A DNA stretch of 64,000 bases from Halapricum desulfuricans (GCF_017094465.1 NZ_CP064791.1:310001-374000), one strand, 5' to 3'. Counted from the first letter of the stretch, positions 8,727 to 18,623 are shown. The notes: generated by a model from the letters alone, not told the origin. Numbers and translations: made by a program.

Positions 8727-9782
8727 TCAGAACCCCCGCAAGTCGTCGAGAACGGCCGCGGCCGAGCCGTCGTCGATGGCCTCGCGGGCGACATCGAGGC
8801 CGCCCTCGAGGGAGTCGGCGTCGCCGCCGGCGTAGATCCGGACCGCGGCGTTGAGCGCGACGGCGTCGCGCCAGTGGTCTGCCCGCCCGCCCGCGAGCAC
8901 CTCCCGGGTGATCTGGGCGCTATCGGCGGCCACGTCCTCGGCTTCCAGGTCCTCGTTCTCGAAGTCCATACCGTATGTGGCGGTCTCGATCTCGTCGTCC
9001 GCGAGTCCGTCCTCGGGCATCCATTCGGCGAACTTCGTGTAGCCCGGGCGGATGTCGTCGTAGCCCTCCAGCCCCTGGAACATGATGACGCGATCGAACT
9101 CGCGTGCCCGGCTGTACTGGACGGTCTCGATCACCTTCTTCGCGAACGAAAGGTGGTAGAACGAGCCCAGATGGACGCTCGCGCCGGCGGGATTGGCCAG
9201 CGTCTCGACGGTGTTGAGGAACGTGCGGACGCCCATCCGATCCCGGCGATCGAACAGGGCGTCGACGGCGGGATTGAACGACGGCTGGTAGTAGAAGCCG
9301 AAGCCGGTCTCCTCGACCATCGCAGCGGACTCGCCAGGCTGAAGTTCGGTCCGGATCCCGAGCTCGTCGAGGACGTGCTTGTAAGCGTCGTCCTTCTGGC
9401 TCGGGACGCGGTCGCCGGAGTGGACGACCACGGGCGTACCCGCAGCCGCGGCGACGACACCCGCCGCGACGCCGAGGATGGCCGTTCGCGCCTTGCCGTC
9501 GTAGTTCGCGCCGCAGTCGACCGGCTCGACCTCGGGGACGGCGCGCTCGACGCGCTCGTCCATGACATCGACGAACGCGGCCAGTTCCGTCGGGGTGTTG
9601 TGCTTCCAGCGGTTAGCGAGCCAGAACGCGCCGAGCGTCGTCGGGTCCGGATCGTCCTCGAGGATTCGTGTCATCGCTTCGGCCGCCTGCTCGCGGGTCA
9701 TGTCGTCGGCGGATTTGCTGCCTGAGCCGACCACCTCGGTCATGAGGCGTTTGAGCGGCCACTCGCCGCGTGCGTCGCTCAT
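8727..9782 (-). CDS. TrpD2-like (anthranilate phosphoribosyltransferase family) protein
   Basis: The 351-aa protein matches the nucleoside phosphorylase/TrpD fold: a helical N-terminus (EVVGSGSKSADDMT), VDCGANYDGKART, VVHSGDRVPS and NPAGASVHLGSFYH. It is closer to the TrpD2/YbiB group than to tryptophan-pathway TrpD. It lies inside the siroheme operon, overlapping cobA by 4 bases, with no trp genes near. A role linked to tetrapyrrole or reductase function is therefore possible but unproven. Confidence 0.7.
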   Translation of the reverse strand: MSDARGEWPLKRLMTEVVGSGSKSADDMTREQAAEAMTRILEDDPDPTTLGAFWLANRWKHNTPTELAAFVDVMDERVERAVPEVEPVDCGANYDGKARTAILGVAAGVVAAAAGTPVVVHSGDRVPSQKDDAYKHVLDELGIRTELQPGESAAMVEETGFGFYYQPSFNPAVDALFDRRDRMGVRTFLNTVETLANPAGASVHLGSFYHLSFAKKVIETVQYSRAREFDRVIMFQGLEGYDDIRPGYTKFAEWMPEDGLADDEIETATYGMDFENEDLEAEDVAADSAQITREVLAGGRADHWRDAVALNAAVRIYAGGDADSLEGGLDVAREAIDDGSAAAVLDDLRGF

Positions 9783-10615
9783 CGGTGGTTCACCCCTGCG
9801 AGTTCCTCGCCCCGCCCGACGGAGGGACGCTCGGCGGCCGAACCGTTCTCGCCGAGACAGTGCGCGACCGTCTCGCGGACGTCGACCACGTCGCCGACGA
9901 CGGTCACGGCGGGCGGTTCGATCCCCGCCGCCTCTGCCCGGTCGACGATCGTGTCGATCGTCCCGGTAACGACCCGTTCGTCCGAAAGCGTCGCGCGCTC
10001 GACCATCGCTACGGGGGTATCGGGCCCGACGGCCCCCTCCCTGAGGGCGGCCACGTTGTCGGGCAGGCGGCCGACGCCCATCAGGATCACCAGCGTCCCG
10101 CCGGTGGCGACGATCCCGGAGAGGGCGTCCCAGTCGAGAGCTGTGTCGTCCTTGGTGGGGTCCTCGTGGCCCGTGACGACGACGAACGCCGAGGCGTGCT
10201 CCCGGTGGGTCGCCGGGATGCCGGCCACGCCGGGGCCCGCGACGGCGCTCGTGATCCCCGGGACGACCTCGAAATCGATCCCGTGGCGCGCGAGGTGTTC
10301 GGCCTCCTCGCCGCCGCGGGCGAAGACGGTCGGGTCGCCGCCCTTCAGTCGGACCACGTCCCGGCCCGCCGAGGCCTCGCAGACGAGCCGTTCGTTGATC
10401 GCCGCCTGGGGCGTGCGCTCGCCGTCGGCGCGCTTGCCGACGTGCTCGACGCGCACGTGGTCGGGGATCGATGCGACGACGCCGTCGCCCACCAGCGAAT
10501 CGTGGAGGACGACGTCAGCCTCGTCGAGCAGGCGCCGGGCTCGAACCGTCAGGAGTTCGGGATCGCCCGGGCCGGCGCCGACGAGATAGACCGTTCCGTT
10601 CGTTGTCGTAGCCAT
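9779..10615 (-). CDS. cobA: Uroporphyrinogen-III C-methyltransferase
   Basis: The 278-aa protein carries the SAM-binding motifs of the family: VGAGPGDPELLT near the N-terminus, VVRLKGGDPTVFARGGEE in the middle and VVPGITSAVAGPG. The enzyme methylates uroporphyrinogen III twice to give precorrin-2, the entry to siroheme. It overlaps the genes on both sides (TGATG with cbiX, ATGA with the TrpD-like gene), so it belongs to the tightly packed minus-strand operon. Confidence 0.92.
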   Translation of the reverse strand: MATTTNGTVYLVGAGPGDPELLTVRARRLLDEADVVLHDSLVGDGVVASIPDHVRVEHVGKRADGERTPQAAINERLVCEASAGRDVVRLKGGDPTVFARGGEEAEHLARHGIDFEVVPGITSAVAGPGVAGIPATHREHASAFVVVTGHEDPTKDDTALDWDALSGIVATGGTLVILMGVGRLPDNVAALREGAVGPDTPVAMVERATLSDERVVTGTIDTIVDRAEAAGIEPPAVTVVGDVVDVRETVAHCLGENGSAAERPSVGRGEELAGVNHR

Positions 10616-12153
10616 CAGTGTCGGGTAGATTCGGTGCCGCGTGCCCGCCGGTAGCGGACCCGGTATCGGTTGTCCGGGTCGGTTAGATCCCCCGGCGGCA
10701 CGTCGGCGTCGGGGTGGTCAGAGCGCTGTTCGCCTGCGTGGTCGGTCTCAAGGATCTCCCGCGCCGCGGCGATCAAAAACGAACACGGTTCGCGACAGGG
10801 GGGTTCGGTCCCGTCGCTCGCCGGGGATTCGTCAACACCGCGATCGGCCACGGAGTCCGGATCGCCGTTCTCGGTCCACTTGCGGCGCCTGGCGCAGTTG
10901 CCACACACCGCGGTCGTGAGGTCGTCGAGCGCTCCGTCGGAGAGGTCGGAAACGCCGGCGTAGATCCCGGTCTGGCGCGCGGCCACCTCGCGGAAGGGGA
11001 CGGGGTCGGGATCGTCGGCCCAGGTCTCGATCGCGCCGGGATACACCGCCGCGATCGCGGCCAGCAGATTCTCGGGACCCAGGTCCGGCAGCACCCACCC
11101 CGTCGGAAGCGAGCGCTCGCCGCCAAAGGGCCGGAAGCGGCCGTCGTCGTCGCTGCGGACGAACCGCCCGAACGTGTCGGGGTCGCGCTCGGTCAGTGCC
11201 CCGCGGTCGGCGTCGCGATCGGCACGGTGGCGCAGTTCGTAGGTGTCGCCGTCGCCAGTCACGAGTAGGTCGCCCCATTCCTGGCCTCGGGTGTCGCCCT
11301 CGGCGAGGGAGCGATCGATCCACGAGCGGAAGGCCTCAGCGGCGTCGGGCCGGACCGCCGTCTCCCCAGCATCGCGGTCCAGGTCGGCACCGGCCTCGGC
11401 CGCCCGCTCGAGGATCACCTCGGGCACGAGCGAGTCGGTGCCGACGGCCGAGGCGTACCAGATCCGCCGGCCGTCGCGTTCGCCGGGAACTGGGTAGCCC
11501 GACCGCGGGTCGTCGGCAATCCCCAGGAGTTCGGGGATCTCGTCGCGAGTGTGAAAGCCGTCGGCGACAAACAGCGGGACGACGGCGACGTCGTCGGCCG
11601 CGAAGCGATCGAGGACCGCCGAGACGTACGGGGACTCGTCCATGAACAGCGCGCCGACCTCCGCGAAGTCGGTCCGCGCCTCCAGCGCGTCGACGTGATC
11701 GTAGACGGCCTCGGCGCTGTTGGGGTTTCGCTCGGTCCCGTGGCCGACGACCGCGAGCGCGGCGTCCGATTCGGGTACGTCGTCCAGCCGGCGGCGGGCC
11801 CGCGCCGCGATCACGTCGGTCATCTCGGGGTGGGTCCCGACCGGGTCGGTGTAGATCAGTTCGGGCTCGGTCGGTTCGCCAGTTACGTCGGCGACCCCGA
11901 GGCCGAATTCCCGCGGCAGCACCTGATCGACGAAGTACCCCTCGCTGACGAACAGCGGGACGACGTAGGCCCGCTCGGCGTCGACCGTCCGCACGACCGA
12001 CCGGAAGCTTGGCGCTTCCTTCCAGAACGCCGTCCGGACCTGATCGAAGCAGCCGCGTTCGCGGATCGCGTCGGCGTGGTCGAGGGTGGGGATAGCGGAG
12101 TCGGCGTTGCGATGGGAGCCGTGGGCCGCGACGATCAGCGCCTGTTCGGTCAC
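10615..12153 (-). CDS. cbiX: CbiX-type sirohydrochlorin chelatase with C-terminal Cys domain
   Basis: The 512-aa protein begins with ALIVAAHGSHRN, the metal-binding histidine strand of CbiX. A second, related module starts near residue 130 (LAVVGHGTERNPNS), so two half-chelatase domains are present. The C-terminal part has CGNCARRRKW and CREPCSF, four cysteines able to hold an Fe-S cluster or zinc. It inserts Fe (or Co) into sirohydrochlorin, the last siroheme step. It overlaps the upstream DUF6360-like gene and the downstream cobA. Confidence 0.85.
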   Translation of the reverse strand: MTEQALIVAAHGSHRNADSAIPTLDHADAIRERGCFDQVRTAFWKEAPSFRSVVRTVDAERAYVVPLFVSEGYFVDQVLPREFGLGVADVTGEPTEPELIYTDPVGTHPEMTDVIAARARRRLDDVPESDAALAVVGHGTERNPNSAEAVYDHVDALEARTDFAEVGALFMDESPYVSAVLDRFAADDVAVVPLFVADGFHTRDEIPELLGIADDPRSGYPVPGERDGRRIWYASAVGTDSLVPEVILERAAEAGADLDRDAGETAVRPDAAEAFRSWIDRSLAEGDTRGQEWGDLLVTGDGDTYELRHRADRDADRGALTERDPDTFGRFVRSDDDGRFRPFGGERSLPTGWVLPDLGPENLLAAIAAVYPGAIETWADDPDPVPFREVAARQTGIYAGVSDLSDGALDDLTTAVCGNCARRRKWTENGDPDSVADRGVDESPASDGTEPPCREPCSFLIAAAREILETDHAGEQRSDHPDADVPPGDLTDPDNRYRVRYRRARGTESTRH

Positions 12154-12482
12154 GGCTCTCCTCCTCCCGGGTCGGCACCGTCGGCCGTCTCCCCCTCTAC
12201 CGTGTCGCTCGCCGCGTCCACGCGGTCGGCGGCCGCCCGGAGTTCTGTCGCGAGGGTCCGGGCCTCGGAGGACGAGAGCGTCACGCGGTCGGCGTGGGCC
12301 GGCATCGACTCGAGGTCGACGTTGTCCAGTTCGAGTTCGAGCGTGACCTCGTCTGGGTCGCGACGGGCAGTCCGGACGTTGAGCACGGCGGGCGCGTCCT
12401 CGGCGAAGCCGTGGCCCTCGACGCTCCCTTCGAGGAGATCGAACGTCGTAAAGGCGTTTGCCTTCAGGATGCGATCGGCCAT
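12150..12482 (-). CDS. Conserved haloarchaeal small protein (DUF6360-like)
   Basis: The 110-aa acidic protein has no membrane segment or metal motif. It begins MADRILKANAFTTFDLLEG and has an LNVRTARRDPDEVTLELELD strand region. It sits between the reductase gene (1-base gap) and cbiX (4-base overlap), so it is cotranscribed and probably accessory to siroheme assembly or reduction. The DUF6360 assignment is from memory of haloarchaeal neighbourhoods. Confidence 0.6.
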   Translation of the reverse strand: MADRILKANAFTTFDLLEGSVEGHGFAEDAPAVLNVRTARRDPDEVTLELELDNVDLESMPAHADRVTLSSSEARTLATELRAAADRVDAASDTVEGETADGADPGGGEP

Positions 12483-12483
12483 C

Positions 12484-14259
12484 TCAATCGTCGGTCGGAA
12501 GCGGTTCGTCGTTCGGGCCCGTCGGCGAGGGCGAGGCGCTCATCGAATCGTCCTCCGCGTAGGGGTACCACGTCATCTTCGTGTTCGCGAGGTAGGGGTC
12601 CTCGTAGCTCGTCGCCTCGGGTTCGGCGAGGTCGGCGAGTTCGTCCTCGTCGCGGTCGGCGACGAACGACCGGAAGGACTCGCTGTCCTCGCGTTCGGCC
12701 TCGTAGGTCCCAAGCAGATTGGCGATGTATCCCGGCACCTCGTCGGCGGGTACACGCATTTCGATCCAGTCGGCGAACCGCGGGTTCTCGCCGAGGCCGC
12801 CACCCAGGCCGACGTCGAAGGCCTCGACTGCGTCGCCGTCCTTGCGGGTCTTCATCCCGCGCAGGCTGATGTCGGCGATCTGGGGCTGCGCACACGAGGC
12901 GGTACAGCCCGAGAGGTGGATGTGGAAGTCCTCGACGCCCTCTGGGACGGGGACGTTGTCCCGCAGCCAGCGAGCGTACCGAACCATCCGGTTTTTCGTC
13001 TCGACGATCGACAGCGAGCAGTACTCGGTGCCGGTACAGGCGATCGATCCCCGCATGAACGGGTGGGGATCGGGCGAGTACTCCTCGAGCAGCGGCTCCT
13101 CGAGGAACTCGTCGAGGTCGTCGCCGGCGACGTCCCCGACGATGACGTTCTGGCGCTGGGTCAGGCCGATCATCGAAGAGTCGTAGGCGTCGGCCAGATC
13201 GGCGAGTTCGATCACGTCCTCGGCGGCCATCCGCCCGACCAGCACGGAGAGGCCGACGAAGTGCTGGCCGTCGCGCTGCTCGTAGACGCCGACGTAATCG
13301 CCCGGCGCGTCCGCGCGGCCGGCGTTGTAGTCGTATCCCTCTCTGAGGTCCTCGCCGGCAGTCAGCAACTCGTCGTCGACGTACTCCGCCTGGAGGACCG
13401 ACCGGACCTTCTCGGGGCCCCACTCGTCGACGAGGAACTTCATCCGGGCGTTGAACCGGTCCTCGCGGTCGCCGTAGTCCCGGAACAGTCCCGAGAGGCC
13501 GGCCGCGACCGCTGGGACGTTCTCGGGGCGGCAGAACACGTCGATGTCCCGGGCGAAGCGCGGCTCCTTGCGAGCGAGGCCGCCGCCGACGCGGACGTTG
13601 AACCCCTCGACGGACTCCCCATCGCGTTCCTTGACAGCGGGTTCGAACGCCAGGTCGTTGATGTCGCCCTGGCCCGCGCCGCGGTAGTCGCCGGTGACCG
13701 CGACTTTCCACTTCCGGGGCAGGTTCGTGTAGAGGTCGTTGCCCTTGAACCGGTCGTGCAGATCCCGGACGATCGGCCAGACGTCGACGTGCTCGTCGGC
13801 GTCACGGCCGGCGACCGGCGAGCCGACGATGTTGCGCCAGGAGTCACCGCAGGCCTGCATCGTCGAGAGGCCCACCGACTCGAGTTCCTCGAAGATGTCG
13901 GGCACGTCCTCGATGTCGATCCAGTGAAGCTGGATCGACTGGCGGGTCGTGAAGTCGGCGTAGGCCGCGCCGAACTCGGGATTGTCGACGGGGCCGGTGG
14001 CGTACTCGCGGGCCACCTCGCCGACGGTCCGGAGCTGCTCCGGCGTCATCCGGCCCATCGGTGTCCCGATACGCAGCATGAAGTAGCTCTCCTGGCCCTT
14101 GCGCTGGTGGTACAGTCCCCACCATTTGAAGCGCTCGAACCACGCGTCGCGTTCGTCTTCCGGGATGGACTGGAACCCCTCGGACGCGAACCGCTCGAGG
14201 TGGTCGCGTATCTCCGTCCCGTAGGCTTCGTCCTTCCAGCGTTCGACCTTGGTCGGCAT
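12484..14259 (-). CDS. nirA: Ferredoxin-dependent siroheme nitrite/sulfite reductase
   Basis: The 591-aa protein has both halves of the NiR/SiR fold. The 4Fe-4S/siroheme cysteines are C408 and C414 (ACTGTEYC) and C452 and C456 (SGCTASC). Substrate-side residues include TTRQSIQLHW near 104. Y50 in WWGLYHQRK and C137 in MQACGDS match the positions of the Tyr-Cys pair described in Mycobacterium tuberculosis NirA, a sulfite reductase, whereas plant nitrite reductases have Phe at the first site. It leads the siroheme operon. It is usually labelled nitrite reductase, but sulfite is a real alternative given the nearby cysteine genes. Confidence 0.88.
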   Translation of the reverse strand: MPTKVERWKDEAYGTEIRDHLERFASEGFQSIPEDERDAWFERFKWWGLYHQRKGQESYFMLRIGTPMGRMTPEQLRTVGEVAREYATGPVDNPEFGAAYADFTTRQSIQLHWIDIEDVPDIFEELESVGLSTMQACGDSWRNIVGSPVAGRDADEHVDVWPIVRDLHDRFKGNDLYTNLPRKWKVAVTGDYRGAGQGDINDLAFEPAVKERDGESVEGFNVRVGGGLARKEPRFARDIDVFCRPENVPAVAAGLSGLFRDYGDREDRFNARMKFLVDEWGPEKVRSVLQAEYVDDELLTAGEDLREGYDYNAGRADAPGDYVGVYEQRDGQHFVGLSVLVGRMAAEDVIELADLADAYDSSMIGLTQRQNVIVGDVAGDDLDEFLEEPLLEEYSPDPHPFMRGSIACTGTEYCSLSIVETKNRMVRYARWLRDNVPVPEGVEDFHIHLSGCTASCAQPQIADISLRGMKTRKDGDAVEAFDVGLGGGLGENPRFADWIEMRVPADEVPGYIANLLGTYEAEREDSESFRSFVADRDEDELADLAEPEATSYEDPYLANTKMTWYPYAEDDSMSASPSPTGPNDEPLPTDD

Positions 14260-14358
14260 GTGCGTCGGGACGTGAGCCGCACGTATAACCGCGGCCGCCC
14301 CGTCAACCTTGCCCGTCTCTCCGGCACTGGCACAAGCATTGCCGCTATGTCCGAGCCG

Positions 14359-14688
14359 TCAGTCCGATCCCGGTGAGGCGCGGTTCGAACGGCGGATCGC
14401 GCCCGGAGCGACCGGGTAGAAGGTGTCTGTGTCGGGATCGACGCGACCCAGCGTCAGCCAGCCGGTCACGCCGCTGGCCCCACACCGGATACACTGCCCG
14501 GCGACGCGAGCCTCGACGCGCGGGCCGTCAGCGGCGACCTCGACGAACCCCTCGGAGAGAAAGTCGGTCAGCCGGCACGAGCAAAACTCGTCGGTAGCGA
14601 GCCGCCAGAGGTCGCTGACGGTCACTTCGCGGGTGTCGTTGACGCTGATCCAGGCGCCGTCGTCGAGCTGGTGAACCGCCGTGGGCAT
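14359..14688 (-). CDS. Small cysteine-containing conserved protein
   Basis: The 109-aa protein has EFCSCRLTDFL and QCIRCGASG, a CxC plus CxxC set that could bind zinc. The rest is beta-rich (MPTAVHQLDDGAWISVND). It is transcribed on the minus strand ahead of the reductase operon with a 99-base gap, which holds a possible promoter for that operon. No function is recognised. Confidence 0.6.
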   Translation of the reverse strand: MPTAVHQLDDGAWISVNDTREVTVSDLWRLATDEFCSCRLTDFLSEGFVEVAADGPRVEARVAGQCIRCGASGVTGWLTLGRVDPDTDTFYPVAPGAIRRSNRASPGSD

Positions 14689-14914
14689 GGACACGTTTCG
14701 GCCGCTCCGGAAGTAAGCCCGTCGGCAGCCGCGACGATTGCCGCGCGTCATCGACACCTGAGCGCCGCATCGGGAGCGAATCGCCAGACTGCACCGGGAC
14801 AGTTCCCGAATAGTCTGCCCGCAAGAGGCGGAAAGAGCTGCCGGTTCTCGCAAGAACTGGTAGCGATTACGCCTGAACGCGGCCTTATGGGATCGGACCG
14901 AGTACGGACAGTCG

Positions 14915-15070
14915 ATGACTGAACACGGCCAGACTTCGAGCACGGTGGAACGTGAGAGAGACGAAGACGACACGGATCGAGCGCACGTCTCCGACGTCGA
15001 GGTCGGCGCTGGCTGCACGGAGATCTGGGAGCACCTGAGCGAGCAGCGGTCCGAAGCCAGTGACGACTGA
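14915..15070 (+). CDS. Short conserved haloarchaeal protein (51 aa)
   Basis: The short acidic ORF begins MTEHGQTSSTVERERDEDD and has the segment GAGCTEIWEHLSEQR. Its stop lies 16 bases before the SirC start. I recall similar GCxEIWEHLSEQR peptides upstream of tetrapyrrole genes in other haloarchaea, which supports a real gene. One Cys is present and no known domain. Confidence 0.6.
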   Translation: MTEHGQTSSTVERERDEDDTDRAHVSDVEVGAGCTEIWEHLSEQRSEASDD

Positions 15071-15086
15071 CAGAAGGTGTCGTCCG

Positions 15087-15764
15087 ATGATTCCGCTCCT
15101 CCACGACTTCTCCGGCGCCCGGATTCTCGTGTTCGGTGGTGGGCCGGTCGGGGCTCGAAAGGCCCGACGGTTCGCCCGTGAGGCCGAGGTTGTCGTCGTG
15201 TCGCCGACGTTCGCCGACAGGGGGTTCGGCGACGCGACGCTGAAACAGGCAGCCCCCGGTCCGTCGGACGTGCCCGACTGGATCGACCGGATCGAGCCGG
15301 CGCTGGTCGTCGCCGCGACGGACGACTTCGAAGTGAACGCGGCCGTCGAAGACGCCGCCCGGAACCGGGCCCTGCTCGTCAATCGGGCGGACCACTCCGG
15401 AGCGCGCGACCCCGGAAGCGTCGTCGTGCCGGCGACCGTCCGCGCCGATCCCGTCGTCGCGGCGGTCTCGACGCAGGGCCGCGCGCCGGCCGTGAGCGCG
15501 ACCCTCCGGGACGAAATCTCCGAGCGATTCGACGGGGCAGGCGAGCTGGCGACCCTCGTCGGGGATCTCCGCGGAGAACTCGCTGACAGCGATATCGAGG
15601 GGCATCGTCGGCGCGACGCGATCCGGACAGTGGCGGCGTCGGACCCCGTCCGGGAACTCCTCGCTGACGGCGACACCGAACGGGCCCACGAGGTCGCGAG
15701 GGAACTGTTCGCTGACGCCAGGGACGACGGGCCGCCGACGGGAGACGCAACCGACAGATCGTAG
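15087..15764 (+). CDS. Precorrin-2 dehydrogenase (SirC type)
   Basis: The 225-aa protein begins with a Rossmann NAD site (FGGGPVGARKARRF) and has the CysG/Met8 N-terminal pattern: VVAATDDFEVNAAVE and VVVPATVRADPVVAAVSTQGRAPAVS. It oxidises precorrin-2 to sirohydrochlorin, between CobA and CbiX. Together these three supply siroheme to the reductase on the other strand. Many haloarchaea carry hemA next to this gene; here mutS follows instead. Confidence 0.85.
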   Translation: MIPLLHDFSGARILVFGGGPVGARKARRFAREAEVVVVSPTFADRGFGDATLKQAAPGPSDVPDWIDRIEPALVVAATDDFEVNAAVEDAARNRALLVNRADHSGARDPGSVVVPATVRADPVVAAVSTQGRAPAVSATLRDEISERFDGAGELATLVGDLRGELADSDIEGHRRRDAIRTVAASDPVRELLADGDTERAHEVARELFADARDDGPPTGDATDRS

Positions 15765-15868
15765 AGCAGTCCGTCGACGAGGCGACCAGACCACTAGCGG
15801 CCGAGGCTCTCGCGGTCACGTTCCGGCAACCCGCAGTGTTTTAACCGATACCGCTCTCACCCGAGAGT

Positions 15869-18604
15869 ATGACCGAGGCGACCGGCATCGTCGGCGAGTT
15901 CTTCGATCTGAAAGCCGAGACCGACGCCGACGTACTGGCGATGCAGGTGGGCGACTTCTACGAGTTTTTCGATTCCGACGCCGAACTGGTCGCCGACGAG
16001 CTCGATCTGAAGGTGAGCCAGAAATCCAGCCACGGCTCCTCGTATCCGATGGCCGGTGTTCCGGTTGAGGAGCTGACGCCGTATCTCAAGTCACTCGTCG
16101 AACGGGGCTATCGCGTCGCCGTCGCCGACCAGCATGAGGCGGGCGACGGCCACGAACGCGAGATTACCCGCGTCGTCTCACCCGGGACCCTGCTTGCGGT
16201 GACCGACGCGGACGCGCGGTATCTGCTGACGGTCGTCCACGACGAGGACTACGGCCTGGCGTTCGCGGACGTAACGACCGGCCGGTTCCACGTCACGACC
16301 GCCGCCGACGCCGACGAGCTGCTGACGACGATCTACCGGTTCGATCCCGTCGAGATCCTGCCGGGGCCCGACGTGCGAAACGACGATGACCTGCTGGAAC
16401 GCCTTCGGGGACGGACCGACGCCGCCCTGACGCTGCACACGGCCGAGGCCTTCGCTCCCGGGCGGGCGCGCCACCGCGTCCGCGAGCAGTTCGGCGAGGG
16501 CGCACTCGACAGCGTCGGGATCGAAACCGACGCGGCCGTTCGTGCGGCCGGTGCGGTGTTGAACTACGTCGAGGAGACCGGCCAGGGCGTGCTGGCCTCG
16601 ATGACGCGCCTGCAGGCCCACGGCGACGGCGATCACGTCGAACTCGACGCGACGACCCAGCGCAACCTCGAACTCACAGAAACGATGCAGGGCGATCGGT
16701 CGGGATCGCTGTTCGCGACGATCGATCACACCGTCACCAGCGCCGGCGGGCGCCTGCTGCAAAGCTGGCTCCAGCGACCGCGTCGTGACCGCGCGGAGCT
16801 ACAGCGCCGCCAGTCCGCAGTGGCCGCACTGACCGAGGCCGCGCTCGCTCGCGACCGACTGCGGGAGGTACTCGGTGACGCCTACGATCTCGAACGGCTG
16901 GCGAGCAGGGCCGCCTCCGGGAGTGCGGACGCGCGAGATCTGGTCGCCGCCCGCGAGACGCTTGCCCTGCTCCCGACGGCCCGGGAGATCGTCGCCGATA
17001 CCGATCGACTGGCCGACTCACCACTCGCTGCGGTGCTCGAACGGGCCGATCTCGACCGCGCTCGCGAGCTCCGGGAGACCCTCGAGGCCGCACTCGTCGA
17101 GGACCCGCCGGGGACGATCACTCAGGGCGGACTGGTTCGCAAGGGATTCGACGAGCAACTGGACGAGTTGATCGAGCGCAACGAAGCGATCGAGGAGTGG
17201 CTCGACGAACTCCCGAAACGCGAGAAGCGGCGCCACGGGATCACTCATCTCTCGGTCGATCGCAACAAGACCGACGGCTACTACATCCAGGTCGGGAAAA
17301 GCGAGACCGACGCCGTCCCCGACAGCTACGAGCAGATCAAGACGCTGAAGAACTCCGAGCGGTACACAATCGACGAACTCGAGGAGAAAGAGCGGGAGCT
17401 GCTCCGGATCGAGGAGCAGCGTCACGACCTCGAACGCCAGCTGTTCGATGAGCTCCGCGAGAAGGTGGCGACACGCGCCGAACTCTTACAGGACGTGGGG
17501 CGGACGCTCGCTGAGGTCGACGCTCTCGCGGGACTGGCGACCCACGCTGTCCGGGCCGACTGGACTCGCCCCGAGTTGACCGACGGGGACGAGATCTCGA
17601 TCGAGGCCGGTCGCCACCCCGTCGTCGAGCGGACGACCGAGTTCGTCCCCAACGACGTCCGGATGGACCGCGATCGGCGGTTCCTCGTCGTGACCGGGCC
17701 GAATATGAGCGGAAAGTCGACGTATATGCGCCAGACGGCACTGATCACGCTGCTCGCACAGGTCGGGAGTTTCGTGCCCGCCCGACAGGCGCGGATCGGC
17801 CTCGTCGACGGCATCTACACTCGCGTCGGTGCGCTGGACGAACTCGCGCAGGGCCGCTCGACGTTTATGGTCGAGATGCAGGAACTCTCGAACATCCTGC
17901 ACTCCGCGAGCGACGACTCGCTGGTCATTCTCGATGAGGTCGGGCGCGGGACGGCGACCTTCGACGGCATCTCGATCGCCTGGGCCGCCACGGAGTACCT
18001 GGTCAACGAGGTCGGCGCGAAGACGCTGTTTGCGACCCACTACCACGAACTGACGGAGCTGGGTGAGCGACTCGACCCCGTCCAGAACGTCCACGTGGCG
18101 GTTGACGGCGATCCGGATTCGGACCGCGACGGCGAAGAGGTGACGTTCCTGCGGACCGTCCGCGAGGGACCGGCCGACCGCTCCTACGGCGTTCACGTCG
18201 CCGACCTCGCGGGCGTACCCGAACCGGTCGTCGACCGCTCGCGGCAGGTGCTCGATCGGCTCCGAAACGACGAGGCGATCGACGTCCGTGGCGGCGATGG
18301 CGGGACGACACAGGCCGTCTTCGATCTCTCCTCGGGGCAGTTCGTCGACGGCCCAGCGAGTGCGGACGGTGGCGAAGCGAGTAGTGGGGAGCAGGCCCAG
18401 AACGAGTCGACGGCCGGGAGCCACGCCGCCGACGAATCAGCTCCCAGTGCAGAGGAAAAGCAACAGCGGGACGAACTCGTCGAACGGTTCGGCGACGACG
18501 CTGAGGACGTGCTACAGGCGCTGGCCGATCTCGACATTGCGGAGACGCCGCCGGTGGAGTTGCTATCGGAGGTACAGCAGTGGCAAGGAAAACTTGAGGA
18601 GTGA
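15869..18604 (+). CDS. mutS: DNA mismatch repair protein MutS
   Basis: The 911-aa protein has the mismatch-contact motif QVGDFYEFF near residue 30, the core/lever domains, Walker A TGPNMSGKST near 610, Walker B VILDEVGRGTATFDG and the ATHYHELTEL switch segment. Before the C-terminal helix (LLSEVQQWQGKLEE) lies an acidic low-complexity linker of roughly 60 residues. It recognises mispairs and uses ATP to clamp on DNA. A gttttaacc TATA-like block lies about 30 bases upstream. No mutL follows; the next gene is on the other strand. Confidence 0.95.
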   Translation: MTEATGIVGEFFDLKAETDADVLAMQVGDFYEFFDSDAELVADELDLKVSQKSSHGSSYPMAGVPVEELTPYLKSLVERGYRVAVADQHEAGDGHEREITRVVSPGTLLAVTDADARYLLTVVHDEDYGLAFADVTTGRFHVTTAADADELLTTIYRFDPVEILPGPDVRNDDDLLERLRGRTDAALTLHTAEAFAPGRARHRVREQFGEGALDSVGIETDAAVRAAGAVLNYVEETGQGVLASMTRLQAHGDGDHVELDATTQRNLELTETMQGDRSGSLFATIDHTVTSAGGRLLQSWLQRPRRDRAELQRRQSAVAALTEAALARDRLREVLGDAYDLERLASRAASGSADARDLVAARETLALLPTAREIVADTDRLADSPLAAVLERADLDRARELRETLEAALVEDPPGTITQGGLVRKGFDEQLDELIERNEAIEEWLDELPKREKRRHGITHLSVDRNKTDGYYIQVGKSETDAVPDSYEQIKTLKNSERYTIDELEEKERELLRIEEQRHDLERQLFDELREKVATRAELLQDVGRTLAEVDALAGLATHAVRADWTRPELTDGDEISIEAGRHPVVERTTEFVPNDVRMDRDRRFLVVTGPNMSGKSTYMRQTALITLLAQVGSFVPARQARIGLVDGIYTRVGALDELAQGRSTFMVEMQELSNILHSASDDSLVILDEVGRGTATFDGISIAWAATEYLVNEVGAKTLFATHYHELTELGERLDPVQNVHVAVDGDPDSDRDGEEVTFLRTVREGPADRSYGVHVADLAGVPEPVVDRSRQVLDRLRNDEAIDVRGGDGGTTQAVFDLSSGQFVDGPASADGGEASSGEQAQNESTAGSHAADESAPSAEEKQQRDELVERFGDDAEDVLQALADLDIAETPPVELLSEVQQWQGKLEE

Positions 18605-18623
18605 CTGGCCAGGCGGAAAACGG

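Noticed and set aside
11551-14376. Plus-strand open frame of 941 codons opposite cbiX and nirA
   Set aside because: The minus strand has clear enzymes with all motifs; the plus frame has no family match or promoter and arises from GC-rich codon bias.
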